Positions 27,666 to 35,509 of a stretch of 64,000 bases of DNA are shown here, one piece after another. Numbering within the stretch: the stretch's first letter is position 1; each line of letters begins with the position of its first letter. Origin of the DNA: Cyclobacteriaceae bacterium (lineage in GTDB: Bacteria; Bacteroidota; Bacteroidia; Cytophagales; Cyclobacteriaceae); NCBI GenBank assembly GCA_030584025.1, contig CP129487.1, positions 3,243,001 through 3,307,000 on the forward strand, written 5' to 3'. Position numbers and translations under genes: made by a program. The notes under the pieces were generated by a model. The model was not told the origin of the DNA. It saw only the letters and a list, made by a program, of their open reading frames with translations, and did not search any database.

Positions 27666-29057
27666 TTACAAGTGAATAACTTCGCCATATGCAGCTGCCG
27701 CAGCTTCCATGATGGCTTCACTCATGGTAGGGTGCGGGTGGACAGACTTGATAATTTCGTGACCTGTTGTCTCCAACTTGCGGGCTACCACAACTTCGGC
27801 AATCATTTCGGTTACGTTGGCACCGATGAAGTGCGCACCTAACCACTCGCCATACTTGGCATCAAAAATTACTTTCACGAAACCATCGGCAGCACCTCCG
27901 GCTTTTGCTTTACCCGATGCCGTAAACGGAAATTTGCCCACTTTAATTTCATACCCGGCTTTTTTCGCAGCCTCTTCAGTATAGCCAACGGATGCAATTT
28001 CTGGCGAGCAGTATGTACAACCCGGAATGTTGTTGTAGTTCAATGGCTCGGGATTGTGTCCGGCAATTTTTTCAACACAGATAATCCCTTCTGCAGAAGC
28101 AACGTGTGCCAGCGCAGGGCCTTTCACAATATCACCAATGGCGTACACGCCAGAAACATTGGTCTTATAGAAATCATCAACGATAACTTTTCCTTTGTCG
28201 GTCTTCACGCCCACTTCTTCCAATCCAATGCCTTCCAGGTTTGTCGTAACGCCAACAGCCGACAATACCACATCGGCCTCAATCTTGATTTCACCAGAAG
28301 GCGTTTTCACCGTTGCCACACAACCTTTTCCTTTGGTATCAACGGCCGTTACTTCCGAGTTGATATGAATGGTCATGCCTGCTTTCTTAAACGATTTCTC
28401 CAACGCTTTGGAAACTTCTTCATCCTCCACCGGTACAATGCGCGGCATAAACTCAACTATCGTAACTTCTGTACCGATAGTGTTATAGAAGTAAGCAAAT
28501 TCAACACCAATTGCTCCGGAACCTACCACCAGCATTTTCTTAGGCTGATTCTCCAGCACCATCGCCTCGCGGTAGCCAAGAATTTTCTTTCCATCAATTT
28601 TAAGAGCAGGTAACTCACGTGAACGTCCACCGGTTGCCACAATGATGTGCTTGGCCTCGTAATCGGTTTTCTTTCCTTTATCGTCTGTTACTTCAACTTT
28701 ACCACCTTTCTTCAGTTTGCCAAAACCGGCAATCTGGTCGATCTTATTTTTTTTAAACAGGAATTGAACGCCTTTGCTCATGCCGGCTGCCACATCACGG
28801 CTGCGTTTTACCATCCCCGGCAAATCAGCCTGGGCATCCTTCACCGTAATGCCATAATCCTTTGCATGGCTGATGTATTCAAAAACATTGGCGCTCTTCA
28901 ATAAAGCTTTGGTAGGAATACAGCCCCAGTTCAGACAGATGCCGCCCAGTTCGGCCTTCTCTACCACACCCACCTTCATACCCAACTGAGATGCGCGAAT
29001 TGCGGCAACGTAACCACCCGGACCAGAACCGATAACAATAAGATCGTATTTAGACAT
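27666..29057 (-). CDS. lpdA: Dihydrolipoyl dehydrogenase
   Basis: E3 subunit of 2-oxo acid dehydrogenase complexes, 463 residues from the ATG at 29057. An upstream in-frame start at 29102 exists but adds a non-conserved stretch before M-S-K-Y-D-L-I-V-I-G. FAD motif G-S-G-P-G-G at 10-15, redox disulphide Cys41/Cys46 in G-G-I-C-L-N-W-G-C-I-P, NAD motif G-S-G-A-I-G near 180 and the C-terminal H-P-H-P-T-M-S-E catalytic segment are all intact. No E1 or E2 genes are adjacent. It is transcribed alone, with a terminator close behind. Confidence 0.97.
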   Translation of the reverse strand: MSKYDLIVIGSGPGGYVAAIRASQLGMKVGVVEKAELGGICLNWGCIPTKALLKSANVFEYISHAKDYGITVKDAQADLPGMVKRSRDVAAGMSKGVQFLFKKNKIDQIAGFGKLKKGGKVEVTDDKGKKTDYEAKHIIVATGGRSRELPALKIDGKKILGYREAMVLENQPKKMLVVGSGAIGVEFAYFYNTIGTEVTIVEFMPRIVPVEDEEVSKALEKSFKKAGMTIHINSEVTAVDTKGKGCVATVKTPSGEIKIEADVVLSAVGVTTNLEGIGLEEVGVKTDKGKVIVDDFYKTNVSGVYAIGDIVKGPALAHVASAEGIICVEKIAGHNPEPLNYNNIPGCTYCSPEIASVGYTEEAAKKAGYEIKVGKFPFTASGKAKAGGAADGFVKVIFDAKYGEWLGAHFIGANVTEMIAEVVVARKLETTGHEIIKSVHPHPTMSEAIMEAAAAAYGEVIHL

Positions 29058-29084
29058 AGCAAATAGCGTATTTAATTTCGCTGC

Positions 29085-29092
29085 CAAAGATA
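29085..29092 (-). promoter_or_regulatory. Candidate -7 element for lpdA
   Basis: Minus strand TATCTTTG (TAnnTTTG), 27 bases upstream of the lpdA ATG at 29057. No good -33 element was found. Confidence 0.45.
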
Positions 29093-29172
29093 CGCGCAGC
29101 AAGGTCTTTAAAAAAGCATTTAAGCAATTTCAAAAACCTGAAATTTCAACCCAGAATGCGTATTTTTGAACC

Positions 29173-29373
29173 ATGTTGACCATAAAAAGAAAATATATTG
29201 TCAATGAGGACGACAAAAAAGTTGCGGTTCAGTTAGACATAAAAACCTTTGAGAAAATCGAGCGACTTCTGGAGGATTACGTGCTGGCAGAATCAATCAA
29301 AAGCAACAAAGCTATTGATAGGCTTACCGTTAATGAAGCTAAGGCCTATTATCAAAAATTGAAAAAGAAGTAG
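29173..29373 (+). CDS. Antitoxin of broken RelE-type pair
   Basis: A 66-residue protein with the form of antitoxins common in Bacteroidota: a short strand, the K-K-V-A-V-Q-L-D-I-K-T-F-E-K-I-E segment and a Lys-rich helical tail (A-Y-Y-Q-K-L-K-K-K). It is followed 4 bases on by a RelE-like toxin frame that is interrupted. The antitoxin itself is intact. A TATTTTTG element sits just before the ATG. The pairing with RelE is clear from what follows. Confidence 0.8.
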   Translation: MLTIKRKYIVNEDDKKVAVQLDIKTFEKIERLLEDYVLAESIKSNKAIDRLTVNEAKAYYQKLKKK

Positions 29374-29377
29374 CTCA

Positions 29378-29646
29378 TTGAAAGTCCTCTACAACAAGAA
29401 ATTTTTGAAAGACTTGGCCGCTTTACCATCAGATGATCGCGGTAGAATTGAAAAATTAGTCTTTTTGTTAAAATTTTAACTGTAAAATCTTTCAGACAAA
29501 TAGAACACGTTGAGAAGCTAGCAGGTTATCAAACTTATTACAAAATTAGGTTTGGTAACTACCGTGTTGGGCTTCAATATAAAAATGACACATTAATATT
29601 TGAACGGGTACTGCATCGAAAAGAAATTTACCGATACTTTCCATAA
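29378..29646 (+). pseudogene. RelE-family mRNA-interferase toxin, frameshifted
   Basis: The first frame, from a TTG at 29378, gives V-L-Y-N-K-K-F-L-K-D-L and R-G-R-I-E-K-L-V and stops at 29477-29479. The reading then continues in the frame one base back with V-K-S-F-R-Q-I-E-H-V-E-K-L, then Y-Y-K-I-R-F-G-N-Y-R-V-G, and ends with F-E-R-V-L-H-R-K-E-I-Y-R-Y-F-P at 29646. Together these make a full RelE/ParE-type toxin. The break lies in the low-complexity run around 29461-29478 and looks like loss of one base, either real inactivation or a sequencing error in a homopolymer. Confidence 0.85.
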
Positions 29647-29661
29647 CACTTTGAACCAACT

Positions 29662-30408
29662 ATGAAACTACTACAAGGAAAAACCGCACTCGTAACCGGA
29701 GCATCTAAAGGAATAGGAAGATCAATCGCACTTAAGTTTGCTGAGCAAGGCGCCAACGTGGCCTTTACGTACCTATCAAGCGTTGAACAAGGTCAGGCGT
29801 TGGAAGCTGAACTCGCTTCCAAAGGTGTGAAAGCAAAGGGTTATCGCTCCGATGCTTCTGATTTTGCGCAAGCCGACAAACTCATCAACGATGTGGTTGC
29901 CGATTTCGGTTCACTGGATGTTTTGGTAAACAATGCAGGCATCACCATGGACAATCTGTTGCTTCGCCTGAATGAAGAAGCCTGGGATAAGGTGATTAAC
30001 GTAAACCTGAAGTCGTGCTTCAATACCGTGAAAGCCGCTACCAAACCGATGATGAAACAGAAAGGTGGTTCCATCATCAACATGACTTCCGTGGTTGGTA
30101 TTAAAGGAAATGCCGGACAAGCCAACTATGCTGCTTCAAAATCGGGAATCATCGGGTTTACAAAATCCGTTGCATTGGAGCTAGGTTCACGCGGCATTCG
30201 TTCAAATGCCATTGCCCCGGGTTTCATTGAAACAGAAATGACCGGCAAGCTGGATGAGAAAACCGTGCAAAGCTGGCGCGATGCCATTCCGTTAAAGCGT
30301 GGTGGCAAACCCGAAGACGTTGCCGATGCGTGTGTGTTTCTAGCCTCGGATATGTCGGCTTACATTACTGGGCAGGTGTTGCAGGTTGATGGCGGTATGC
30401 TCACCTAA
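29662..30408 (+). CDS. fabG: 3-oxoacyl-[ACP] reductase
   Basis: NADPH-dependent ketoreductase of fatty-acid elongation, 248 residues. The motif T-G-A-S-K-G-I-G lies at 12-19, N-N-A-G at 90-93, and the catalytic triad is Ser143, Tyr156 and Lys160 in Q-A-N-Y-A-A-S-K. The C-terminal G-G-M-L-T end is typical of FabG. It is followed after 4 bases by a DinB-like gene on the same strand. Other fab genes are not adjacent, which is common for an additional or stand-alone fabG. Confidence 0.95.
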   Translation: MKLLQGKTALVTGASKGIGRSIALKFAEQGANVAFTYLSSVEQGQALEAELASKGVKAKGYRSDASDFAQADKLINDVVADFGSLDVLVNNAGITMDNLLLRLNEEAWDKVINVNLKSCFNTVKAATKPMMKQKGGSIINMTSVVGIKGNAGQANYAASKSGIIGFTKSVALELGSRGIRSNAIAPGFIETEMTGKLDEKTVQSWRDAIPLKRGGKPEDVADACVFLASDMSAYITGQVLQVDGGMLT

Positions 30409-30412
30409 GATC

Positions 30413-30859
30413 ATGCACGAAATAAAAAACCTGAGCAAACTTATTCAGCGGGTTTATTACGGAAAAGCCTGGCACGGACCTTCTGTGAAGGACGTGTTAA
30501 GGGATATTGATGAAAATACTTGCAAAAAGAAAATAGGCGACAGCCACAGCATTGTTCAGTTGGTGTTACACATGGTTGCCTGGCGCACGTTCGTAACCAA
30601 ACGATTGCTAGGCAACTCCACATTTGAATTAACCGATGAACAAAATTTCCCGCCTGAAACAGACTGGGCCAGTGCCTTGCAACAACTGGAAGAAAGTCAG
30701 GTTGAACTTTTAAATGCCATCGAAACCATCTCTTCCGAAAAACTTTGGGAAGAAGTTTCCAACCGCAAATACGATTTTTTTATACTCCTTCATGGGATTA
30801 TTCATCACGACATTTACCACATCGGTCAGATACAGTTGATTAAGAAGTACCAACCATAA
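30413..30859 (+). CDS. DinB-superfamily protein
   Basis: A 148-residue four-helix-bundle protein of the DinB/YfiT group. I start at the ATG at 30413; the longer frame would overlap fabG. The metal-binding histidines expected of the fold are visible: one in I-V-Q-L-V-L-H-M-V-A-W-R, and two in the C-terminal H-G-I-I-H-H-D-I-Y-H-I-G-Q. Members are often thiol-dependent transferases or damage-inducible proteins of unknown reaction. It is likely co-transcribed with fabG. Confidence 0.88.
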   Translation: MHEIKNLSKLIQRVYYGKAWHGPSVKDVLRDIDENTCKKKIGDSHSIVQLVLHMVAWRTFVTKRLLGNSTFELTDEQNFPPETDWASALQQLEESQVELLNAIETISSEKLWEEVSNRKYDFFILLHGIIHHDIYHIGQIQLIKKYQP

Positions 30860-30863
30860 AACG

Positions 30864-31301
30864 ATGAATAAATTGTTGGGATATATTGCTTCTAAAGCAA
30901 TAATTATACTATCCGTTTTGCTGCTTGGGTTTGTTATACTGAAGAGTCTAACATCATTAATTTTAACAAATGCAGAACGAAGTTCTGACAAATTAGAAAG
31001 AGATCAGATAATTCTTGAGACCAAACTCGACTCAATCCAAAATATAAAAATTGAAACTCAAGCACAAGATTCAACTACTGAAATTAATGATTCCTCTTTA
31101 GCAAATACCCATCTAAAATTCAAAAAGCAAATTGAAGATGAGCGTAAAACTATAAACCATCTTATCATCCAGAATTTGATTACTCAACGAGAAAAGAATG
31201 AAAAAATACTAGGCCTATTGGATATATTTGAGATGTGTGGAAATGTTCTTGGAGGGACTGCTGTCCTGATTATTATTATTGGTTTTTTCTGGAGAAAGTA
31301 G
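30864..31301 (+). CDS. Hypothetical membrane protein with coiled coil
   Basis: A 145-residue protein with a hydrophobic helix near each end (about 11-33 and 124-142) and a charged, helical middle of about 80 residues rich in Glu, Lys, Gln and Ile that should form a coiled coil. No family recognised. It lies 4 bases after the DinB-like gene but is AT-richer, and a 340-base regulatory leader follows. It could tether something at the membrane; this is only inference from topology. Confidence 0.65.
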   Translation: MNKLLGYIASKAIIILSVLLLGFVILKSLTSLILTNAERSSDKLERDQIILETKLDSIQNIKIETQAQDSTTEINDSSLANTHLKFKKQIEDERKTINHLIIQNLITQREKNEKILGLLDIFEMCGNVLGGTAVLIIIIGFFWRK

Positions 31302-31455
31302 AGAACAAAAAGTTATCGCAAAATTGCGTTTGATCATACACTGCATTGAACCTCTCTCATCTAATACTAGTCATTGCCAAAATCATTGTCAACCATTCTA
31401 CCAAACGATTGTTCGCTAAGATTTCCATCTTTTTTTTAAAATTTTTTAACAAAAG

Positions 31456-31487
31456 TTTGAAAACCAAATCTTCGCACACTACGTTTG
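31456..31487 (+). promoter_or_regulatory. Bacteroidota-type promoter of the methionine operon
   Basis: TTTG at 31456-31459, then 20 bases, then TACGTTTG at 31480-31487, an exact fit to TTTG-N19-21-TAnnTTTG. Transcription would begin about 31494, just upstream of the riboswitch. Of 31302-31455 nothing else is recognised. Confidence 0.75.
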
Positions 31488-31520
31488 TAACATCAAGTCG
31501 AAGAAAGCACATCGCTTAAT

Positions 31521-31635
31521 CGATTTATAAAGAAGCGCTGAGAGAACAGGCTCTAAGACGCGCTAGCAACCCTTCCGAGTGGAAAAAGGTGCTAAATCCT
31601 GCTCCAAGGCAAGGTGCCAGGAGAACTATAAACCG
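31521..31635 (+). promoter_or_regulatory. SAM-I (S-box) riboswitch
   Basis: S-adenosylmethionine aptamer upstream of methionine genes. The conserved core A-A-G-G-T-G-C-T-A-A-A-T-C-C is at 31586-31599 and G-C-A-A-C-C-C at 31566-31572. Stems read: P1 TTTATA (31524-31529) with TATAAA (31627-31632); P2 AGCGC with GCGCT and inner GAG/CTC; P3 CCTTCC/GGAA-AGG; P4 CTCC-GGCA with TGCC-GGAG. No terminator hairpin follows directly; instead AGGAG in P4 (31619-31623) stands upstream of the first ATGs, suggesting control of translation of the leader ORF. Confidence 0.88.
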
Positions 31636-31643
31636 ATGAAAAA

Positions 31644-31790
31644 ATGAAAAACATCATCCACACACTCTCAAAAGCAAGCCGCGAAGGCTTACGTGCGTTG
31701 TCTTCACCTTTCACATCTCTGTTCAACAACCTGACAACACGAATGCAGCAGCCTTGTTGTATTTGTATTTGTTGTCCGTGTTGTTGTTAA
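31644..31790 (+). CDS. Poly-cysteine leader peptide (48 aa) of the methionine operon
   Basis: A short ORF just after the SAM riboswitch. The 48-residue peptide starts M-K-N-I-I-H-T-L-S-K and ends P-C-C-I-C-I-C-C-P-C-C-C, so eight of the last eleven residues are cysteine, all TGT codons (31755-31787), directly before the stop. The ATG overlaps the stop of a three-codon frame M-K-K (31636-31647) as ATGA. The layout fits a regulatory leader whose translation senses charged tRNA-Cys, acting on a pathway that makes sulphur amino acids. An 8-base-pair stem (31734-31741 with 31777-31784) encloses and partly covers the Cys codons. A small metal-binding protein is the alternative. Confidence 0.75.
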   Translation: MKNIIHTLSKASREGLRALSSPFTSLFNNLTTRMQQPCCICICCPCCC

Positions 31791-31818
31791 GCATCCTTTT
31801 TTCATAGCGTAACAACAT

Positions 31819-31853
31819 CACGATCAGTACACTGACCGCATCGGGTCATCGTG
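31819..31853 (+). promoter_or_regulatory. Hairpin in the metY leader
   Basis: CACGAT (31819-31824) pairs with ATCGTG (31848-31853), and GACC (31834-31837) with GGTC (31844-31847), leaving a bulge on the 5' side. It lies between the leader peptide stop and the metY start. No T tract follows, so it is not an ordinary terminator. Confidence 0.5.
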
Positions 31854-31909
31854 TATCTGCCTGTATCCATTTTGAAAAATCAATTATCAACTCGTAAACA
31901 ATTATACCT

Positions 31910-33235
31910 ATGTCAAACTATCGTTTCGAAACCCTTCAACTTCATGCCGGGCAAGAGGTTGACCCTGTAACACGCTCACGCGCAGTTCCCATTTATCAAA
32001 CCACCTCGTACACGTTCAAGGATTCTGAACATGGCGCAAACCTCTTTGCTTTAAAAGAGTTCGGCAACATCTACACGCGCATCATGAACCCCACTACCGA
32101 TGTGCTGGAAAAAAGAATTGCCGCGCTGGAAGGTGGCGTAGCTGCACTAGCTGTGGGTTCCGGTCAGGCTGCACAGTTCATTGCGCTGAACAACATTCTG
32201 CAAGCTGGTGATAACTTCGTAACCACATCATTCCTGTATGGAGGAACTTACAATCAGTTTAAAGTTTCGTTCAAACGCCTGGGCATTGATGCCCGCTTTG
32301 CTGAGGGTGACAAGCCGGAAGCATTCGAAAAACTCATCGACAAAAACACAAAAGCCATTTACCTGGAGTCGATTGGTAATCCAGGATTTAACATTCCGGA
32401 TTTTGAAGCCATCGCTGCGCTGGCAAAGAAGCATGACATTCCGCTGATTGTCGACAATACATTCGGTGCCGGTGGCTATTTGTTCCGCCCGCTCGAACAC
32501 GGAGCCAATGTGGTGGTGGCATCGGCTACCAAATGGATTGGCGGTCATGGTACATCTATCGGTGGTGTGATTATTGACGGAGGAAATTTCAACTGGAACA
32601 ACGGTAAATTCCTACAGTTCACTGAACCTTCTGAAGGATATCATGGATTGAAGTTTTGGGATGTGTTTGGTGAAGGCAATCCACTTGGCTTACCCAACAT
32701 TGCGTTCATCATCCGCGCACGCGTAGAAGGATTGCGTGATTTCGGCCCCGCCCTGAGTCCGTTCAATTCATTTCTTTTCTTGCAGGGTTTGGAAACTTTA
32801 TCGCTACGTGTTCAACGCGCAGTAGATAATGCCTTGAACCTGGCTGAATGGCTGGAGCAACATCCGAAAGTGGAAAGTGTAAACTATCCAGGGCTGAAAA
32901 GTTCAACCTACCACAACCTGGCGAAGAAGTATTTGAAAAATGGTTTTGGCGCGGTGCTCTCATTCACCATTAAAGGCACGAAAGAAAAAGCGACCAAATT
33001 TGTCGATAGTCTGAAACTGGTGAGCCACCTGGCCAACGTGGGCGATGCGAAAACATTGATCATTCAGCCTTCGGCAACGACACACCAACAGCTTACGGAA
33101 GAAGAACAGCTTTCAACAGGCGTGTTGCCTACGCTGCTGCGCATTTCTGTTGGATTGGAGCACATTGATGACATCAAGGCAGATCTGCAACAAGCATTCG
33201 AGCAGGTGTTTGCAAAAGAGTTGGTAGAAAATTAA
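31910..33235 (+). CDS. metY: O-acetylhomoserine sulfhydrylase
   Basis: PLP enzyme that makes homocysteine from O-acetylhomoserine and sulphide, 441 residues. The Schiff-base lysine is Lys208 in S-A-T-K-W-I-G-G-H-G. The start H-A-G-Q-E-V-D-P, the segment Y-T-R-I-M-N-P-T and the long G-N-F-N-W-N-N-G-K insert with F-T-E-P-S-E-G-Y-H-G are hallmarks of this class compared with cystathionine synthases, which are about 50 residues shorter. First gene of the operon metY-metX-cystathionine enzyme-hom, all under the SAM riboswitch and the leader peptide. Confidence 0.96.
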   Translation: MSNYRFETLQLHAGQEVDPVTRSRAVPIYQTTSYTFKDSEHGANLFALKEFGNIYTRIMNPTTDVLEKRIAALEGGVAALAVGSGQAAQFIALNNILQAGDNFVTTSFLYGGTYNQFKVSFKRLGIDARFAEGDKPEAFEKLIDKNTKAIYLESIGNPGFNIPDFEAIAALAKKHDIPLIVDNTFGAGGYLFRPLEHGANVVVASATKWIGGHGTSIGGVIIDGGNFNWNNGKFLQFTEPSEGYHGLKFWDVFGEGNPLGLPNIAFIIRARVEGLRDFGPALSPFNSFLFLQGLETLSLRVQRAVDNALNLAEWLEQHPKVESVNYPGLKSSTYHNLAKKYLKNGFGAVLSFTIKGTKEKATKFVDSLKLVSHLANVGDAKTLIIQPSATTHQQLTEEEQLSTGVLPTLLRISVGLEHIDDIKADLQQAFEQVFAKELVEN

Positions 33236-33253
33236 TCGGATACATCGGGAATT

Positions 33254-34294
33254 ATGGAGAAGCACACACACACCTTTCATTACAACAAACCATTCGAACT
33301 GGAGTCGGGAGAATACCTTCCCGGCTTCCAGCTTCGGTACACCTTGTACGGTAAACTCAATGCCGATCGTTCAAACGTGGTGTGGGTGTGTCATGCACTT
33401 ACCGGAAATTCTGATTTTACATCGTGGTGGAAAGAATTATTCGAGTCAGGCGCTGCATTTGATCCGCAGCATTACCTGATTGTCTGCGCCAATACCTTGG
33501 GCGGATGTTACGGATCAACCGGACCACTGTCTATAAATCCAGAAACCGGTAAACCATTTTACCACTCATTCCCGGCAATAACCAACCGGGATATTGTGCG
33601 CGCTTTTGATTTGCTGCGCCAGTCGTTGGAGTTTGAAAAAATCCATACGCTGATTGGCGGATCACTGGGCGGCCAGCATGTATTGGAGTGGGCCATTCAG
33701 CAGCATGAACTGTTTGAGCACATCGTACCGATTGCCTGCAATGCATTTCATTCACCGTGGGGCATTGCCTTTAATGAGGCGCAACGGTTGGCCATTCAGG
33801 CCGATCCTACCTGGAAGGAAAATCATGAACGGGCTGGCCTCGAAGGACTGAAAGCTGCACGCGCCATTGCCATGCTGTCGTACAGAAATTACGAAAGCTA
33901 TGCAGAGGCACAATTGGAGAAGAGTACAGAAAAAGTTGATGGCTTTCGGGCGGCTACGTATCAGCAATACCAGGGCGAAAAACTGGCCTTGCGATTCAAC
34001 ACCTTTACATACTGGGTTCTTAGCAAAGCGATGGACAGCCATAACATAGTTCGCGGAAGAAAGAACGTATTGCTTGCCCTGCAAAGCATTCGCGCCAAAG
34101 CGTTGGTGGTTGGCGTAGACGATGATGTGCTATTTCCAATACAAGAACAAAAATTTCTGGCGGATAACATTTTGAAGAGCTCACTCATTACCCTGCGGTC
34201 CAAACATGGGCATGACGGGTTTCTGATTGAATTCGATCAACTCAATACCGCACTAAAAAAATTCCTAAACACAAAACAAGAAGTATACTGTTGA
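33254..34294 (+). CDS. metX: Homoserine O-acetyltransferase
   Basis: Transfers acetyl from acetyl-CoA to homoserine, 346 residues, alpha/beta-hydrolase fold. The nucleophile is Ser137 in I-G-G-S-L-G-G-Q, and N-T-L-G-G-C-Y-G-S-T-G-P (about 80-91) is the typical oxyanion region. The Asp and His of the triad appear in the C-terminal V-D-D-D-V-L-F-P and H-G-H-D-G-F-L segments. It supplies the substrate of metY, whose stop is 18 bases before. Co-regulation through the upstream SAM riboswitch is expected. Confidence 0.96.
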   Translation: MEKHTHTFHYNKPFELESGEYLPGFQLRYTLYGKLNADRSNVVWVCHALTGNSDFTSWWKELFESGAAFDPQHYLIVCANTLGGCYGSTGPLSINPETGKPFYHSFPAITNRDIVRAFDLLRQSLEFEKIHTLIGGSLGGQHVLEWAIQQHELFEHIVPIACNAFHSPWGIAFNEAQRLAIQADPTWKENHERAGLEGLKAARAIAMLSYRNYESYAEAQLEKSTEKVDGFRAATYQQYQGEKLALRFNTFTYWVLSKAMDSHNIVRGRKNVLLALQSIRAKALVVGVDDDVLFPIQEQKFLADNILKSSLITLRSKHGHDGFLIEFDQLNTALKKFLNTKQEVYC

Positions 34295-34325
34295 CCTCAA
34301 TCCCTAATCCTTAACATTTAACAAC

Positions 34326-35504
34326 ATGCCACACCCAACAACAAATCTCATTCACTCGGTACCGGTTGATGCATTAACCGGCTCCATTTCTGTTCCCATT
34401 TATCAAACCGCCACCTATGTGCAGGAAGCACCTGGTGTTAATAAGGGCTTTGATTATGGGCGATCGAATAACCCAACCCGACTTGCACTTGAAAACATAG
34501 TGGCTAAGTTGGAGGGGGGCTTTGCCGCATACGCATTCGCCACCGGACTTGCCGCCATTGATGCTGTATTGAAAACCCTGAAAACCGGTGATGAGATTAT
34601 AGCGGTTGATGATATCTATGGTGGCGCATACCGACTCTTTACGCACATCTATGAAAAGTTCGGTATTACCATCCATTATGTAGACACAACTGATGCTGAC
34701 AACATCCGTGATTACATCAGCTCAAAAACAAAACTGGTATGGTTGGAGTCGCCCACCAACCCTACACTGAAAATTTCAGACATCAAAAAAATTGCTTCCA
34801 TCGCCCACGCAAAAGGTGCGTTGGTCGTGGTGGACAACACCTTTGCCTCACCAGTTGCCCAACAGCCTTTTAAATTGGGTGCTGATATTGTTATCCATAG
34901 CGGCACAAAATACCTGGGTGGTCACTCCGACTTAGTAGCGGGATTGGTAGTGGTGAACACACCCGAACTTGCCGAACAAATCAAGTTCATTCAAAATGCA
35001 TCAGGCGGAATTTTAGGCCCACAGGATTGTTGGCTTACTATTCGAGGTATTGAAACCGTAACGCTGCGCGTTGAGCGCCAATGCAAAACCGCACTTCGTG
35101 TGGCTGAATTTCTTCAGTCGTGCGAAGAAGTTGAGAATGTTTACTACCCGGGACTATCAACGCATAAAAATCATGAGCTGGCGAAGCAGCAGCAAAACGG
35201 CTTGTACGGAGGAGTAATTTCCTTCTCACTGAAAGAAGATACTGAGGAGGCCGCTGTTGCATTGGTAACCTCTACCCAATACTTCAAGCTGGCCGAAAGT
35301 CTTGGTGGCGTAAAAAGTCTCATTTGCCATCCGGCAAAGATGACGCATAAATCCATTCCACGCGAAAAAAGATTGCAATCAGGTGTTGTTGATTCGCTCA
35401 TCCGTTTGTCGTGTGGCATTGAAGAGGCGGAAGACCTGATTGCTGACATTAAACAAGCATTTGTGAAAACAAAAAAACGAGAAACCGTAGAAGTCTTTAA
35501 TTAA
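34326..35504 (+). CDS. Cystathionine gamma-synthase/lyase-type PLP enzyme
   Basis: Trans-sulfuration family enzyme, 392 residues. The PLP lysine lies in I-H-S-G-T-K-Y-L-G-G-H-S-D near residue 201, with Y-G-R-S-N-N-P-T-R near 40-48 and E-S-P-T-N-P-T near 143-149. Sequence alone does not separate cystathionine gamma-synthase from gamma- or beta-lyase. Placement between metX and hom suggests a second route from O-acetylhomoserine with cysteine through cystathionine. It lies 31 bases after metX and 5 before hom. Confidence 0.92.
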   Translation: MPHPTTNLIHSVPVDALTGSISVPIYQTATYVQEAPGVNKGFDYGRSNNPTRLALENIVAKLEGGFAAYAFATGLAAIDAVLKTLKTGDEIIAVDDIYGGAYRLFTHIYEKFGITIHYVDTTDADNIRDYISSKTKLVWLESPTNPTLKISDIKKIASIAHAKGALVVVDNTFASPVAQQPFKLGADIVIHSGTKYLGGHSDLVAGLVVVNTPELAEQIKFIQNASGGILGPQDCWLTIRGIETVTLRVERQCKTALRVAEFLQSCEEVENVYYPGLSTHKNHELAKQQQNGLYGGVISFSLKEDTEEAAVALVTSTQYFKLAESLGGVKSLICHPAKMTHKSIPREKRLQSGVVDSLIRLSCGIEEAEDLIADIKQAFVKTKKRETVEVFN

Positions 35505-35509
35505 TCAGT

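Noticed and set aside
29455..29485. Programmed frameshift in the RelE gene
   Set aside because: The sequence around the break does not form a standard -1 slippery heptamer in the zero frame and no downstream structure is evident; a plain frameshift is simpler.
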